DNA of 64,000 bases from the NCBI GenBank assembly GCA_003868215.1, contig QWDQ01000068.1, forward strand, positions 1 through 64,000, read 5' to 3'. The notes under the pieces were generated by a model. It saw only the letters and a list, made by a program, of their open reading frames with translations, had not been told where the DNA came from and made no database searches. Both the position numbers and the translations under genes were made by a program. Source of the stretch: Pseudophaeomoniella oleicola. Taxonomy: Eukaryota; Ascomycota; Eurotiomycetes; Phaeomoniellales; Phaeomoniellaceae. How positions within the stretch are numbered: the first letter of the stretch is position 1; every line of letters begins with the position of its first letter. Shown here in pieces: positions 1 through 11,521 of the stretch.

Positions 1-361
1 CCAAAAAAAGAAAATAGCAAATCAAATCAAATCAAATCAAATCAAATCATGACAGGATATTAAAAAGTGTCGAGCCTTTTTGTCTGAAAGAAAGAAGGAA
101 GGAAGGAGAAAGAGAGAGATTGAGATGAGACAGAGAACTGGCATTTGGCTTCTCTTTGGAGATAGATGCTTTCGTTATTGATAGGGGGTATCTCGATTTG
201 GGGGTGGAGTCGGTTAATGACTGCCAGGAAGGATTGATGGGAGGTCGCTCTCGTTCATTCCACACGCTCGTAGTGGCACTTTGTTGTTTTCCTTGTGCGA
301 AATTCTCCAACTACCAAAATAAAGGTGTCCCTTAACGCCTTAGGGAAATATCTCACTTCCC

Positions 362-395
<34 letters not shown>

Positions 396-484
396 AGACT
401 CTCGTCCAGTACTACCCGTCTCTGCTCATTGATATCGTTGCCCCCATTCCATACTCCTCTCCTCTCCCTCCATCCAGTTCCCGA
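1..484. other. Non-coding left edge with simple repeats
   Basis: No convincing gene is visible. Positions 18-48 are about six copies of CAAAT and about 366-393 is a CT dinucleotide run. The stretch lies downstream of the sec17 stop, so it should contain that gene's 3' UTR and possibly the end of a gene beyond the window. Confidence 0.5.
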
Positions 485-1591
485 TCAAGAGAAATCTTCT
501 TCCTGGTTCTCAATACCATTCTTAACCCGTAATAACAAAGTAGTCTTCCATTTATCTAACTTGCTCATCTGGTCGTATTGGAAGAGTTTGTCTGCGTATT
601 GCTCTTGATCACCGGCTTCGATGGCAGCCACAAGATCGCTGAGGAGCTGGAATTCTCGTGTAGATTGGAAAGTCGTGTCGAGTTCAATGTAGGACTTAAG
701 GGCACGTTGAGTTGCGACGAGATCCTGTAGTAAGTTGTTGTGTTAGTCAGAATGTATGATATAGAGGGGAAAGGATCAAGCGTACCCCTGAAGCCATGTG
801 ACATATGCCCGCCTTGAGAAGGTAGTCCTTGACACTCCATTTCATCAAGTTACTGTTGACACTACTCCTGGCTACTCCTTCGAATCTTTCTACTGCCTTC
901 TGGTAATCTCCCTCTAATGCTGCCAGGTCTGCTACCTTGAGGTACAGTTTATTTGCCAATGCTTCGGCGTTATCACTTTCGAACCATCCTGCCGCAAGTT
1001 CGTAAGCCTCGAGTGCCCGTTTCTGGTCGCCGATCTCGACTTCGTAAACTTCAGCAAGATTCTGTTGCCATGTCGCCGCTCTTCGAAAGTTGCCTTTCAG
1101 AGTATAGTGGTGGATTGATTGAGCGAGGACTCGAGCAGCATCTTCTGGGTCGGTCTTGCGGTAGACTTTGAAGGCTTCGGTGAGGGTGTTGGCCATATCA
1201 TCAGGTTCATTAAGTTTATTCGCTTGGATATCGGCCGCCTTTTCGAAGGCAAGACCAGCTTCCTTGTCTGCAGAGGTGTCAGAATGGAAGTACTAGAGCT
1301 TCTCGCACTGTGAAGGTGTAGGGATAGCCATGGCTATCCGCAACAGAGATGCCTATCGAGGGGCGCACACTTACTTTGTTTCTGCATCCGAAATGCATTG
1401 GCTGCTTGTGTATATAGGTCCGCTGCATTCTCATATTTTTCAGTTTTACCACCGAAGAAGCTGAAACCTCCACCGGCACTGGCGAGCGTCTTTTCTGCCT
1501 GCAGATGCGGGCATCAGCAAGGAACTTCTATATATGAGGGGAAATCGTCATAGGTTCGTACCTTTTGCAGGAGGGCTCTAGGATCAGCCAT
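485..1591 (-). CDS. sec17: Sec17 / alpha-SNAP vesicle fusion adaptor
   Basis: Alpha-SNAP binds assembled SNARE bundles and recruits the ATPase NSF/Sec18 to take them apart after membrane fusion. Four exons (1591-1562, 1498-1375, 1267-786, 724-485) join in frame to 291 residues, the usual family length of about 290. The start MADPRALLQKAEKTL is typical. The N-terminal FSFFGGKTEKYE loop (the membrane-contacting loop of the family) is present, followed by TPR-like helices such as NFRRAATWQQNLAEVYE and a conserved KSYIELDTTF segment. The C-terminus is NQEEDFS. The gene is divergent from the GatC-like gene, with 279 bp between the two ATGs, so the promoters are probably shared or abutting. Family identity is firm; intron borders are inferred from GT-AG signals and frame. 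Confidence 0.93.
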
Positions 1592-1870
1592 CTTGGAATG
1601 TATCGTATTAGATGGCACTGGTAATTATTTCTTGAAAATATTGAACACACTGAACAATTAAGAATGACCGCTCGAATGTCGGATGTGTTCGTAGTATTTG
1701 CGACGTTTCGTTCGCAGCGGATCAGGGTCCCTTGACGTATCACCAATCCCGCACTAAGCCACGATAGGGAATAAGCTTCTTTGATAGTTAAGAATCTGGA
1801 TGTGACAAGTGATCCATGGTCCTTCAGAAAATTGAAGATAGATCATGCAGATACCTCAGATAAGCTCACG

Positions 1871-2485
1871 ATGCTTCTTGCTCGCATTGGTTCAAATGTA
1901 AGGAACGCTGTCTCTCTCGGCCATGTTCGTTACCAGTCATCACTTTCCAAAGATGAACTCTCCACGCTCCTTTCAAAACCGACCTGGTCCGTCCGATCTC
2001 TCCTCCCCGATGGTCCTGCACAAGAGCAAGATGTATCTCCTCATGAAATAACTCCCGCGCAATTGCGGCACCTTCTGCGCCTCTCTGCTCTCCCACAACC
2101 CCATTCCCTGGCTGAAGAAGCCGACATGCTCAAAACACTCTCTTCACAAATCCACTTCGTCAAAGAAGTCCAAGCGGTCGACACCACGGGCGTCGAATCA
2201 TTGCGCGCCTTACGTGATGAAACTGCAAATGGTATCAAGGAGGCCACAGTGGGCTTGGACCAGCTGAAAGAGTTTTTGGGCAAAGAGGAGGTTATCGGGA
2301 GGAACAAGAGGATTCGGCGGAACAAGATGGCTCGGGACAGCAGCAATCAGAAGAGGGAGATACCAGACTGGAATCCACTTGAAATGGCCCAAGAGAAGAG
2401 AGGAAGGTTTTTCGTGGTAAAGAGGGATAAGGACCTTGAGAAACAACACACGCCCTCTGCTACAGGGGTTAACTCGGCGTCTTGA
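1871..2485 (+). CDS. Mitochondrial Glu-tRNA(Gln) amidotransferase subunit C-like protein
   Basis: GatC-type subunits stabilise the amidotransferase that turns Glu-tRNA(Gln) into Gln-tRNA(Gln) in mitochondria. The first ATG of the open frame is at 1871 and gives 204 residues; the frame is open further upstream but without ATG. The N-terminus MLLARIGSNVRNAVSLGHVR is rich in Arg, Ser and hydrophobic residues without acids, which suits a mitochondrial targeting peptide. The core 'ITPAQLRHLLRLSALPQP' followed by EEADMLKTLSSQIHFVKEVQ matches the two-helix GatC pattern, and a DTTGVESLRALRDE segment follows, as in GatC. The lysine/arginine-rich C-terminal extension (KRIRRNKMAR) is typical of fungal versions. 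There is no intron. The assignment rests on family resemblance; a fungal GatF-like role is the main alternative. Confidence 0.78.
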   Translation: MLLARIGSNVRNAVSLGHVRYQSSLSKDELSTLLSKPTWSVRSLLPDGPAQEQDVSPHEITPAQLRHLLRLSALPQPHSLAEEADMLKTLSSQIHFVKEVQAVDTTGVESLRALRDETANGIKEATVGLDQLKEFLGKEEVIGRNKRIRRNKMARDSSNQKREIPDWNPLEMAQEKRGRFFVVKRDKDLEKQHTPSATGVNSAS

Positions 2486-3043
2486 TTTCTCGTAAGCGCA
2501 TAATACAACATTACCAACTACGAACAGAGCGGTCACATTGCCAAAGCAACTTCAATGACAGCGGACAATGCCTAAAGGTATGCCGCCGAGTCTAAAAGCG
2601 CCAGCCCAATACCGCAGTACGCGACGCTCGAAACTGGCCAATCATGCTGATTCGACTTTCGAGGAAGGGTATCATTCTTCATGGCATAGATGGTTCTGCA
2701 GGAAGTCTCCTGTGCAGTTTATATACCGGCAACACCGGTAGGACCTACTATGACAGCCGTGCATTGTGTTCAGAGGAGCACCCAGCAGCCTAATGTCTGC
2801 TTATACAGTGCTGGATACCGATACCTGCGTTGTTGGAAGATTCAAGGCGGAAACAGGTATTTGTCCCTAGACGATGCTCCTGTGCATGAACAGGACGAGA
2901 GGAATTGAAGTGCAATCAAATTGGCTATAATGATACAACAAGGCTATCGTTTGTATGCAAGTCACAAAATTTCAGCGCATGAGGAATAGCAAAAACATGC
3001 CGGCAATCAAGCCGCGGCCAAAAAGAGATCTATATACAGTCTA
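2486..3043. other. Convergent intergenic region
   Basis: This 558-bp stretch lies between the stops of the GatC-like gene and vma2. I see no ORF with family resemblance, no structured RNA and no repeat. It should hold both 3' UTRs. Confidence 0.5.
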
Positions 3044-4843
3044 TTAGGCATCGATCAAGTTCTCAGTTTCCCCATTGGTTCCATTGGTTCCATTGGCTTT
3101 TGGGGTCTCTTCGGTGTTGTCCTTGACATCCTTTCCGCTCTTTTTGCTTGGCTTTCTGGCGTAGAACTCGTCGAGAATCTTCTTTGGAATTCTGTTGAGC
3201 TGTTCCTTAGGGAAGATCCGGAGCAAGTTCCATGCCAGGTCAAGGGATTCGAAGATTGTTCTTGATTCGTATGCACCCTGTGAGATGAACGTCTTCTCGA
3301 ATTTCTCCATGAATTCCAAGGCCAGCTTATCTTCAGACGACAAGGCTTCCTCACCGACCACAGCTTTCATGGAAGCCGCATCACGACCAATAGCATACTT
3401 GGCGTAAAGCTGGTTTGAGACATCTCCGTGGTCCTTTCGAGTAAGACCTTCTCCAATAGCAGACTTCATCAATCGAGATAGAGATGGTAGGACGTTGATG
3501 GCGGGGTTAACGCCCTTGTTGTACAGTTGACGGTCAATGGAAATCTGGCCTTCCGTGATATAACCCGTCAAGTCGGGAATTGGGTGGGTGATATCATCGT
3601 TGGGCATAGTCAGAATTGGAATTTGAGTAATTGAACCATTTCTTCCTTCCACACGACCCGCACGTTCGTAGATGGTTGACAAGTCAGTGTACATGTAACC
3701 TGGATAACCACGACGTCCGGGGACTTCTTCACGAGCGGCGGAGACCTCACGAAGAGCATCACAGTAAGCTGAGAGGTCGGTAAGAATGACCAAGACGTGC
3801 TTCTCCAGTTGGTAGGCATAGTATTCGGCTGTCGTGAGGGCAAGACGGGGTGTGATGATACGTTCGATGGTCGGGTCATTGGCCAAGTTCATAAAGAGCG
3901 TAACACGCTCCATACTGCCATTTTCCTCGAAGTCACGGGTGAAGAATCGGCTGGTCTCCATATTGACACCCATGGCAGCGAAGACGATAGAGAAGTTGTC
4001 CTCGTGACCGTCGTGGACACCCTTGGTTGGCTTTTTCACAAGACTAGCTTGGCGACAAATTTGGGCGGCAATTTCATTATGGGGAAGACCAGCAGCTGAG
4101 AAGATGGGGATTTTCTGACCACGAGCAATCGAGTTCATGGTATCAATTGCAGAGATACCGGTTGAGATCATTTCTTCGGGATAGACCTAGTTTCATCAGC
4201 CATTGCCACAGTATCACTATCCTCATTCTTGCATACTCTTGAATATGGGTTGATCGGACTTCCATTGATATCGAGGTAGTCTTCTGCCAACACTTTGGGG
4301 CCCTTGTCGATTGCCCTTCCTGAGCCATCAAATACACGGCCCAACATGTCTTCGGAGACACCTAGTTTCAAGCTGTGACCGGAGAATTCGACTTTCGTCT
4401 AAGTTTTCGTGAGTTTCATCTACGGTATGGGTACCATCTTTGCGCCATACCTTCTTAACATCAATACCAGAGGTGCCTTCGAACACCTTCCTAAAGTCAG
4501 CAGCCCGACGCTTGAAGTTATCCGCTAAGTCTTACCTGTACGACAGCACGGTCACCTGTCATGTTGTTAGCTGCAGACCATGAGACTCTGATATAGATGC
4601 ATACCTCTTGCTTCCAGCACCTGACCTGAGCGCTCTGTGCCATCCGGAAGGGTTAACGAGACAATCTCGTTGTACCTAGGGAATTTCACCTGGACGTCCA
4701 CAGTTAGCCATGAATCTGGGAGAGCAAACAGCTAGACCAACATTCTCGAGAATAACCAGGGGTCCATTGACACCACCAATGGTATTATAACGTATCCTAG
4801 GGTGCACTGAAGAGATTCTGGGATCCTCCGAAGCTGACGCCAT
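3044..4843 (-). CDS. vma2: Vacuolar H+-ATPase V1 subunit B
   Basis: Subunit B forms the hexameric A3B3 head of the V-ATPase that acidifies vacuoles, Golgi and endosomes, and carries the non-catalytic nucleotide sites. Six exons (4843-4742, 4689-4605, 4555-4536, 4486-4451, 4398-4237, 4186-3044) give 515 residues, within the usual 510-517. Hallmarks are [18 protein letters not shown], the Walker-like region in [20 protein letters not shown], and the ATP synthase alpha/beta signature [18 protein letters not shown]. Exon 3 is only 20 nt and is needed to restore frame. The C-terminus carries a GTNGTNGET repeat and ends NLIDA. The first intron uses a weaker GTTGGT donor. Identity is very firm. Confidence 0.97.
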
Positions 4844-5368
4844 GGTTATTGTTCGACGGTAGGCTCAACGAAAGCCAGGTGAAGTGACAGCGCTTGCAGA
4901 CCAACAAGCAGAAGAAAAGGAGAAGGACGTGACCTGGTCGCGAGACGTCCTATTGCGATAGGAAGTGGGAGGGCGGGAGCTTGAGGTTGCGGTAATGTAA
5001 TAGAATTGAGAGTGACGACTGTGAGTAGCTTAATCTTCCCGCACTGACCAGAGCGACGGGGAAGCTTCAGACTCTAGATCTCGACAATGGCAACTTACGC
5101 GAGCATAATGTGGGAAGTCACTAGGAAAAGCAAAGAGATCTATGAAAGAAACATTGTCACTAGACAACGTACACGATGACTTGACCATTGATCGTATATC
5201 TCGAATTTGGCCATTGTACGTGGTATTATTTATGGTACTATCTACGTGAAATTGACATATCGAGTACTGATGGTACCCTTTCTGGCTGGATAAAGTAAGT
5301 TTTATTTACCGTCGTTTCAAACATCAAGGAGTCTTTAGGAATAGCACCCTATGTTCCATTCTGGTTTG
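4844..5368. other. vma2 promoter region
   Basis: Between the vma2 start and the downstream end of the FAD monooxygenase gene there is 525 bp without a supportable ORF. The part next to 4843 should contain the vma2 5' UTR and promoter; I did not find a clear TATA box. Confidence 0.5.
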
Positions 5369-6829
5369 TCAGGCTCTATTGGCGCTCATCTTCATGAGTG
5401 GGCTATCCATCAATCGACCCCAATCATGAAGCATTGCGGAATTGATTCTCGATAAAACGACTTCGTTCCCTCCTCTCTCCCGCACCGTCTCATCGTAAGC
5501 TGAGATGAGACTAGGTAGATGGTCCAGTTCGTTAGACATCTCTACTAAAGTTCGTACCAGAGCCTCTGCGTCGGCAATACCATGATTAAGTCCCTGACCA
5601 CGATGGAAAGTCATAGGATGCGCGGAATCACCAACGAGCGTTATGCGCCCGTTCTGATTATCGAATGGGATAGGCTTCCAGTTCGATATGTGATTTACCG
5701 TGACCTTTGTGTCAGCAGTCTCCGGTATCCATGCATTGGCCGTAGAAAATGGATGCGCAAACACTGCCATTTTCGTCTGGATGTCTTTGATCGTGATACT
5801 AGATGGGCCTGCGTCATTTGAAGGCCATGAAGTCATCAGCTGGAATGTCCATGTCGTCGGATCATCGGGATCTTCCACATCAAGCACTACAGTCGTTGTC
5901 AGCGTTGTCATGTTATGCGGCTGCCCTGAATCGTCGGCGAAACGTACTCGAAATCCACCCAAAGATCCCGCTAGGATGTATTGCTAGGGCGTTGATAGGG
6001 TGTGAATCGGCACGGATCATTCGAGCCTGGATCGCATCCTTGTACTTCACTGGGATTCTAGTTGCGAGGTATGGAGCAGTTTCAGCTTCACCTTTGTCTC
6101 CCAGCAGATGCCGACGAACCAAGGATCTTGCACCATCCGCTCCTATGAGGACGTTACCTGTCACCTCGGATCCATCCTCGAAGATGGCAGTCACAAATTG
6201 ATTGTCTGCTTCAGCCTCGATGGAAACAAGCTTCTTATCATACTGCACCTGATCAGTGAATTTGGACAACGTGAAGAGCGCTGCAATACTTGGACTGTTA
6301 TGCCTTCTGCACAGAGAGCTCTCATCTTGCGCCTCGATACCCGATGCACCTTTGGCAATGGCAACCTCTTCAGCAATTCACCGGTTTGGCCATTATACAT
6401 TGGTATATCGTCAAAATCGGGAGGTTCGAAAAATGGGTCTACCTGGGCCATTCGGATGTTGCTGAAGAGATGTTCTGGGAGACAAGCTTCCAACAGTGGT
6501 ACTGACCAATGGATACCCATACCCCAATCCGTAGGTCGATAGTCCTGGACTGACTTTTCGGCTTCGAAAACAGAGGCCGGGATGCCATGCTGATTTCAGT
6601 AGTCTGTCAGTGGTGTACAACATAGTCCACACCGATTTTCTTATCACCTTCTTGAGGCCTTGCGCGACTAACAGACCAGTGATACCTGTGATGCAATTAG
6701 CCCAATGAACACCACCCACGGTGATAGAACACAAGTCTGTGAAGATAGACAATCACAAACGAAAAGCAGCATACCTGCACCTACGATGAGTACGCGTAAG
6801 TCAGAAGCAGTTGAACTGGTGTGATCCAT
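5369..6829 (-). CDS. FAD-dependent monooxygenase (aromatic hydroxylase type)
   Basis: This is a class A flavoprotein monooxygenase, which uses NAD(P)H and O2 to hydroxylate small, often aromatic or polyketide substrates. Five exons (6829-6775, 6685-6648, 6589-6296, 6248-5948, 5886-5369) give 401 residues. The three family fingerprints are present: the Rossmann motif GAGITG at residues 17-22, which is made only after removal of the first intron; the DG motif in VLIGADGARS near 168; and the GD motif ITLVGDSAHPM near 316. The WGMGIHWSVPLLEACLPEHL segment is typical of fungal salicylate-hydroxylase-like members. There is no signal peptide or membrane helix. It stands alone between vma2 and an intergenic region, so no pathway is indicated. 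Substrate is unknown. Confidence 0.9.
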
Positions 6830-7516
6830 CTTGTCATTAGAGCGAGAATGGAAAGTTGACAGATTCCATAGGATGAGTACAAAGACCAGGCGGATGCCTT
6901 CGTGTAGGGATATTTTGTACTACCGACATTTCGTATCAAGGCTCATTGCCAGGTATCGAACCGAGACAGCTAGAGAACTTTCTCTGCTTGGATGTAAGAT
7001 CCTTGTGTCATCCCAAGGGTCGTCAAGTGCAATCGACAGGGGGGTTTATCAAGAGTCGTTTACTGTCTATGTCGATTCCTCGGCTATCACAGATGGTGAG
7101 TGACAAAATGGCTGTTTGAGGAAGCAGGCATTGGATCAATCGGAAATGCTAAGGGGACGCTAAGAGAGCCACCAGTTTCCTTCCCAGGCTTCATAGACCT
7201 CGAGCAGAGACATTTCCAAGCCACGAACATTCAAAAGTGAGATAGCTAGTTTTAGCATCTGGGGGGTTAGCCTGAAAAGCGTTCTCTGCGTGAGTGAGTA
7301 CCGAAGCCGGAAAGGTGCTGACGGAGACCATGTGGAGCGTCGACATCATTCGTGGCGCTGGGATGCGAGATGAAATAAGCAATGGAAGCACTGGACAAGC
7401 ACCAAGGAGACCCGTCAATTGCATGAACGGAGGGCTAGATGCATGTCTCAGATTGATCTTCTCGTAGGCCTGACAGTGAAGTGAACTGTAGCTCACGATA
7501 CTTACCCTTATCGCCA

Positions 7517-7568
<52 letters not shown>

Positions 7569-8198
7569 GTCCAATGGAGGTTGGGCAATACGTAGTACTC
7601 ATATCCGACATGCAATTGTCCTGGAGGGTATAGTGATTAGGTACCTGTTTCAATATTTCCTTCGGTCCGCTGATAAGTTACCTAGTCTCCAGACTTTAGT
7701 TCCCCTGAAGGGGACTCAATATGTGTATCGTAGTAACAGTCGAACTGCCACGCAACTACAACGTTGTTCGTACCACTCAAGGAGACATGGTTGGGTCCTT
7801 TTTTCGTTAGTCTGATGAAAGCACTGGGATCAGCATACCATTTAAAGCAGTATGAGTGGTAATCCATGGAAATACCTAGGTACGATAACTAGTAGACATG
7901 GTTGCTGGAGAGGAGAGAGGCTGACTTACAGCAGGTATTGAGAGTCGGTGCACCATAAATCAGAATGTTTTGTAAAATATACAGGATGATAACGTTACCA
8001 ACAATAACTTACACGTTCCTCCACTGGAGACTTACGTACTACGTAGTGTCTCGGACAGACCGTGCAACCGTGGAATCACATCACTAACTTATCCGATAAT
8101 TAAGTGACATCCACAACCAGCAGGGAGCGAGGAGCTTCTCTTATCGCTGCCCACGAGGGTCGCATACCCCGGTCGCCGACACCTATAAAGCCGTCGCG
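6830..8198. other. Long intergenic region with a trinucleotide repeat
   Basis: This 1.37-kb stretch separates the monooxygenase from the FLVCR-like gene. It contains the (ACT)17 microsatellite and several short AT-rich stretches with TACGTA words, for example near 8036-8043. Short open frames here (for instance around 7191-7517 on the minus strand) show no family resemblance. Both flanking genes start from this region, so it is their promoter area. Confidence 0.5.
7517..7568 (+). repeat. (ACT)17 microsatellite
   Basis: Seventeen uninterrupted ACT units occupy about 51 nt. On the other strand this reads AGT/GTA and opens a spurious poly-valine frame. It is non-coding as far as I can tell and probably length-variable. 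Confidence 0.95.
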
Positions 8199-9881
8199 AT
8201 GCCATCTTCACGCGATGCAGACTCTGACAGTGAACAGATCGGTTCCTCTGATCCCCTTTTACCAAATGCGAGTCACATGCAAGAAATGGGTATATCCACA
8301 AATGAAGCCGATAAGAACGAGCCGAGGGCTGGGGAACGTGTCGGTATCAACTTCGATCCTGCCGATTCCTTCCTTGGGAATGATGGTGTCAACACCACGA
8401 CGGTGACCGGAGGGCCTCAAATAGAGTATAAGGTGTATAAACGGAGATTCTTTGGCCTTGCGCAGCTCGTGCTCTTAAACATTGTCGTCTCCTGGGATGT
8501 AGGTGGCCTGCGACATGGCGCACCCTGCTGCCCAACCATGAACTGACTGCCCGGTCGTAGTGGCTCACCTTTTCTGCCGTATCCAAGACATCAGCCGATT
8601 ACTTCCACGTCACGGAAGGAACGATCAATTGGCTGAGCACAGCCTTTCTGTTCGCCTTCGCTGTCGCGACACCTCCCACGATATGGACATTAAACAGGCA
8701 AGGCCCTAAGGCTGCAATAATGGTTTCAGCATGTCTGCTGCTCGTTGGGAATTGGATTCGCTACGCCGGTACCAGGGCGACGAATGGACATTTCGGAGTG
8801 GTCATGTTTGGTCAGATCTTGATCGGACTGGCGCAGCCATTTTGTCTTAGTGCTCCAACCAGGTACAGTGACCTGTGGTTCACTGATAGAGGAAGAATAT
8901 CAGCCACAGCAGTAGCTAGCCTTGCAAACGTGGGTCATTCTTGAATCCCTCGGTCTGCCTTGATATATCTCACTAACACCACTCTGATAGCCTTTCGGTG
9001 CAGCCCTTGGAGAATTGATAGATCCTTTTTTCGCCAGTAGACCAAGCCAGATACCCGATATGGTCCTCTATGTCAGCATTATTGTGAGCTATCCTGAGGT
9101 AGATCTCGAGACGCTGCTAACTATGGCAAAGTCCTCAGTTGCTAGTATTCCATCCTTTTTTATACCATCGCATCCTCCAACGCCTCCTTCTGTCAGCAGT
9201 GCCGATCATCATTCCCCTCCTGCGCCTCTCAAACCCGCTCTCCGTTCACTGGCTCGCTCTGTGCCTTTCTGGCTGGTGGCGATTCCATTTTCTATCTACG
9301 TTGCGCTTTTCAACTCCGTTTCCTCCCTTCTCAATCAGATTCTCGAGCCTTATGGATTTAGCGAAACCGAAGCCGGGATAGCTGGTGCTATCCTCATCGT
9401 GGTCGGTTTGGTCGCTTCGGCGATTACTTCTCCCATCATCGACAGATATAAAGCGTACTTGTTCGTTCTCAAAGTCTTTATTCCCATCATCGCCATCTGC
9501 TATCTCGCCTTTATCTGGGGCCCACCATCAGGAACGATAGCAGGTCCCTACATCATCTGCGCCCTTCTCGGCGCCTTTTCCTTCTCCCTGCTCCCCGTCG
9601 CCCTCGAATACCTAGTCGAAATCATGTATCCGATCGGACCCGAGGTCGGCTCAACGCTCTGCTGGGCCGGCGGACAAATCATCGGCGCCATCTTCATCGT
9701 GGTCGAGAACGCACTCAAAGACGGCCCCGACGGCGATCCGCCGGCGAACATGAAAAGAGCATTGATTTTCCAGGCCGTGTTCGCCTTGGCCGCCGTGCCG
9801 CTGCCGTTGCTCCTCGGGCTGAAAGGCTTCGAGGTGCGCAACAGGAGATTGGAAGTTGAGAGAGGGATTGGTCTAGACTAG
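8199..9881 (+). CDS. FLVCR-family major facilitator transporter
   Basis: This is a major-facilitator membrane carrier of the FLVCR/SLC49 family; animal members move haem or choline/ethanolamine, while substrates of fungal members are mostly unknown. Four exons (8199-8498, 8561-8929, 8991-9083, 9132-9881) give 503 residues. An acidic, Ser-rich cytosolic N-tail of about 85 residues precedes the first helix at RRFFGLAQLVLLNIVVSW. Family features are FHVTEGTINWLSTAFLFAFA, then QILIGLAQPFCLSAPTRYSD, the NPFGAALGELIDP loop and SIPSFFIPSHPPTPPS. About twelve hydrophobic segments can be counted. The third intron (9084-9131) is 48 nt, in frame and free of stops, but its removal restores the family sequence and it carries a GCTAACT branch site. 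Confidence 0.85.
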
Positions 9882-10841
9882 AGAGAAGATGATGATGACA
9901 TTCAACGAAAGCGTCCAGGATATCATTAATGTTGGGAAATCAGTTATGTAGCCACGATATATATATATATACCACTTACTTATAATACTTATACGCCCTC
10001 AAATTCCATCCAAGCCACCACCATGCTCTCTCTCTCTCTCTCACTCACACACACACACACACACTCACTCGCTCTCTCTCTCTCTCTCTCTCTATCACGA
10101 TCATCACATAGATAACCACCCTACAACCCCCACCGAAACCTTCATCAAAATTGCCCCCTTGAAATCCCTCTCTATCTGCACGTCTGTAAATAGCTAGCTA
10201 CATACACAATGATTAAGATCGATCCAACACGGGCCCGAGGGAATGTACTACATACACTCACTACAGTAGATAATTAGTTGCATACATAAGGTACCTACAT
10301 ACGTAGGTAGGTAAGACGTAGATTACCACTCGAGACAGACGTTGTGGGAAAATGTATGCGAACGAAAGCAACACTCATTCGTTCGTCTGATGGGGAAATG
10401 GGACAGGGTCTTGAGTTTGTGAAGTTGAGACAAAAAGGGATGTTGTTGAGGGTGCAGCAGGTTGTTGTAACATTGTCGACAACAATCTACAAAAAAAAAC
10501 CACACTTTGACAAGCGAACTCTTCTACTCGGAAAAAAAAAAAAGAAAGGGAAAGGAATGATTTGATGAAGAAAAAAAGGAGGTTCAGTCTATTCAAGAAT
10601 CTGTCTGTTCTGCTAAATGCCAGCTCTTCTGGTCCCGTCCACTGCCACACGATGCGACTAGAATACAAGGCGACAAGATTCAGGATATATATGTTATCAG
10701 AGAAACTGTACAGGATGGAGCGTTTTTCAAGGAGATGCAGTCGGTGATTCGTAAGATAGAAATCCAACAATTGTCATTTTTAACACTCGCAAATGCAATC
10801 CGTAGATACAAGCCAATAGCGAGCGAAAGCATGTTGGAATT
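9882..10841. other. Convergent intergenic region with CT/CA repeats
   Basis: Between the stops of the FLVCR-like gene and qcr6 there is 960 bp without a supportable gene. It contains an AT run (9957-9970), adjacent CT and CA dinucleotide runs (about 10024-10093) and TAGGTA/TACGTA words near 10285-10315. Small open frames at 10323-10770 are low-complexity and do not resemble a family. Confidence 0.5.
10024..10093 (+). repeat. Compound CT/CA microsatellite
   Basis: A CT run is followed by a CA run and a second CT run within 70 nt. It is a simple-sequence repeat in the 3' intergenic space. Confidence 0.9.
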
Positions 10842-11521
10842 CTATTTCAAGACCTTCCACAGCTTAGGAGCGGCACATTGGGTGGCGCAGTGTGTAAGAT
10901 GGAAGACTGGTTGATTGAAAAGACCATCAGTACTCTGACCGATGTATCGGAAGGGGTACGAAAAAAGCGTATACAACTTACATTCTTCAACACAGTCTTC
11001 CTTAGCGCCGGGGTGCTCAGAGTCATCTTGCGCAGCAGTGACTCGCTCGACACATTCTTCGTAGTGGTGGAGGTATGGCGCGCATTTGGCACTGTGGGCG
11101 CATTCTGTAGAAAGACAAGCATGATTAGCAGCTGGTTGGTTCTATGATCGTGATAGAAGCATCTCCGGGACACGCCCGAGTATATCAGATCGTCGTTATA
11201 TGAGGAACGTTGCCAGGTGTGATATGCGGATGTCCAGTATAGGTCCGCGAAGATATAAATAAAGTCGAGCAGTCAGAACTCACCTTCCTCCAACTTGGGT
11301 TTCAGGTCTTCGGGCTCTTCTTCTTCCTCTTCTTCCTCCTCGTCTTCCTCTTCACCTCCCTCTTCCTCTTCTGGCTCTTCCTCCTTACTGTCGTCCTCTT
11401 CCTTTTCCTCGCCTCCTTCTTCCTGGTTCTCGTCTTCCTTGTCCTCTGCTGGAGCTTCGGCGTGAGCTTCAGTGAATGAGAGGCTCGAGAGCATGTCGCC
11501 GAAGAAGTCGGTGATACCCAT
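10842..11521 (-). CDS. qcr6: Cytochrome bc1 complex hinge protein (subunit 6)
   Basis: QCR6 is the acidic hinge protein of respiratory complex III that helps cytochrome c dock to cytochrome c1. Three exons (11521-11284, 11104-10982, 10906-10842) give 141 residues. The N-terminal half contains a long Glu/Asp tract, as in yeast Qcr6. The C-terminal half carries the two-disulfide helical hairpin: CAHSAKCAPYLHHYEECVER, then ending FFHLTHCATQCAAPKLWKVL followed by K. The last exon begins inside the CVEEFFH motif, which supports the splice sites. Identity is firm; the exact length of the acidic tract is read directly from the DNA. Confidence 0.94.

Noticed and set aside
1781-1870. Upstream extension of the GatC-like frame to 1781
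   Set aside because: It would start with TTG and place an acidic stretch before the targeting peptide; the ATG at 1871 fits better.
2050-2062. CCCGCGCAAT, one mismatch from the shared decamer
   Set aside because: It lies inside the GatC-like coding region; one-mismatch hits are expected by chance in this window.
6951-6961. Sequence resembling a tRNA T-loop on the minus strand (GGTTCGATACC)
   Set aside because: The flanking stem bases do not pair and no D-arm or anticodon arm is found at the right distance.
7435-7653. Minus-strand frame with a long valine run
   Set aside because: The run is the translation of the (ACT)17 microsatellite; nothing else supports a gene.
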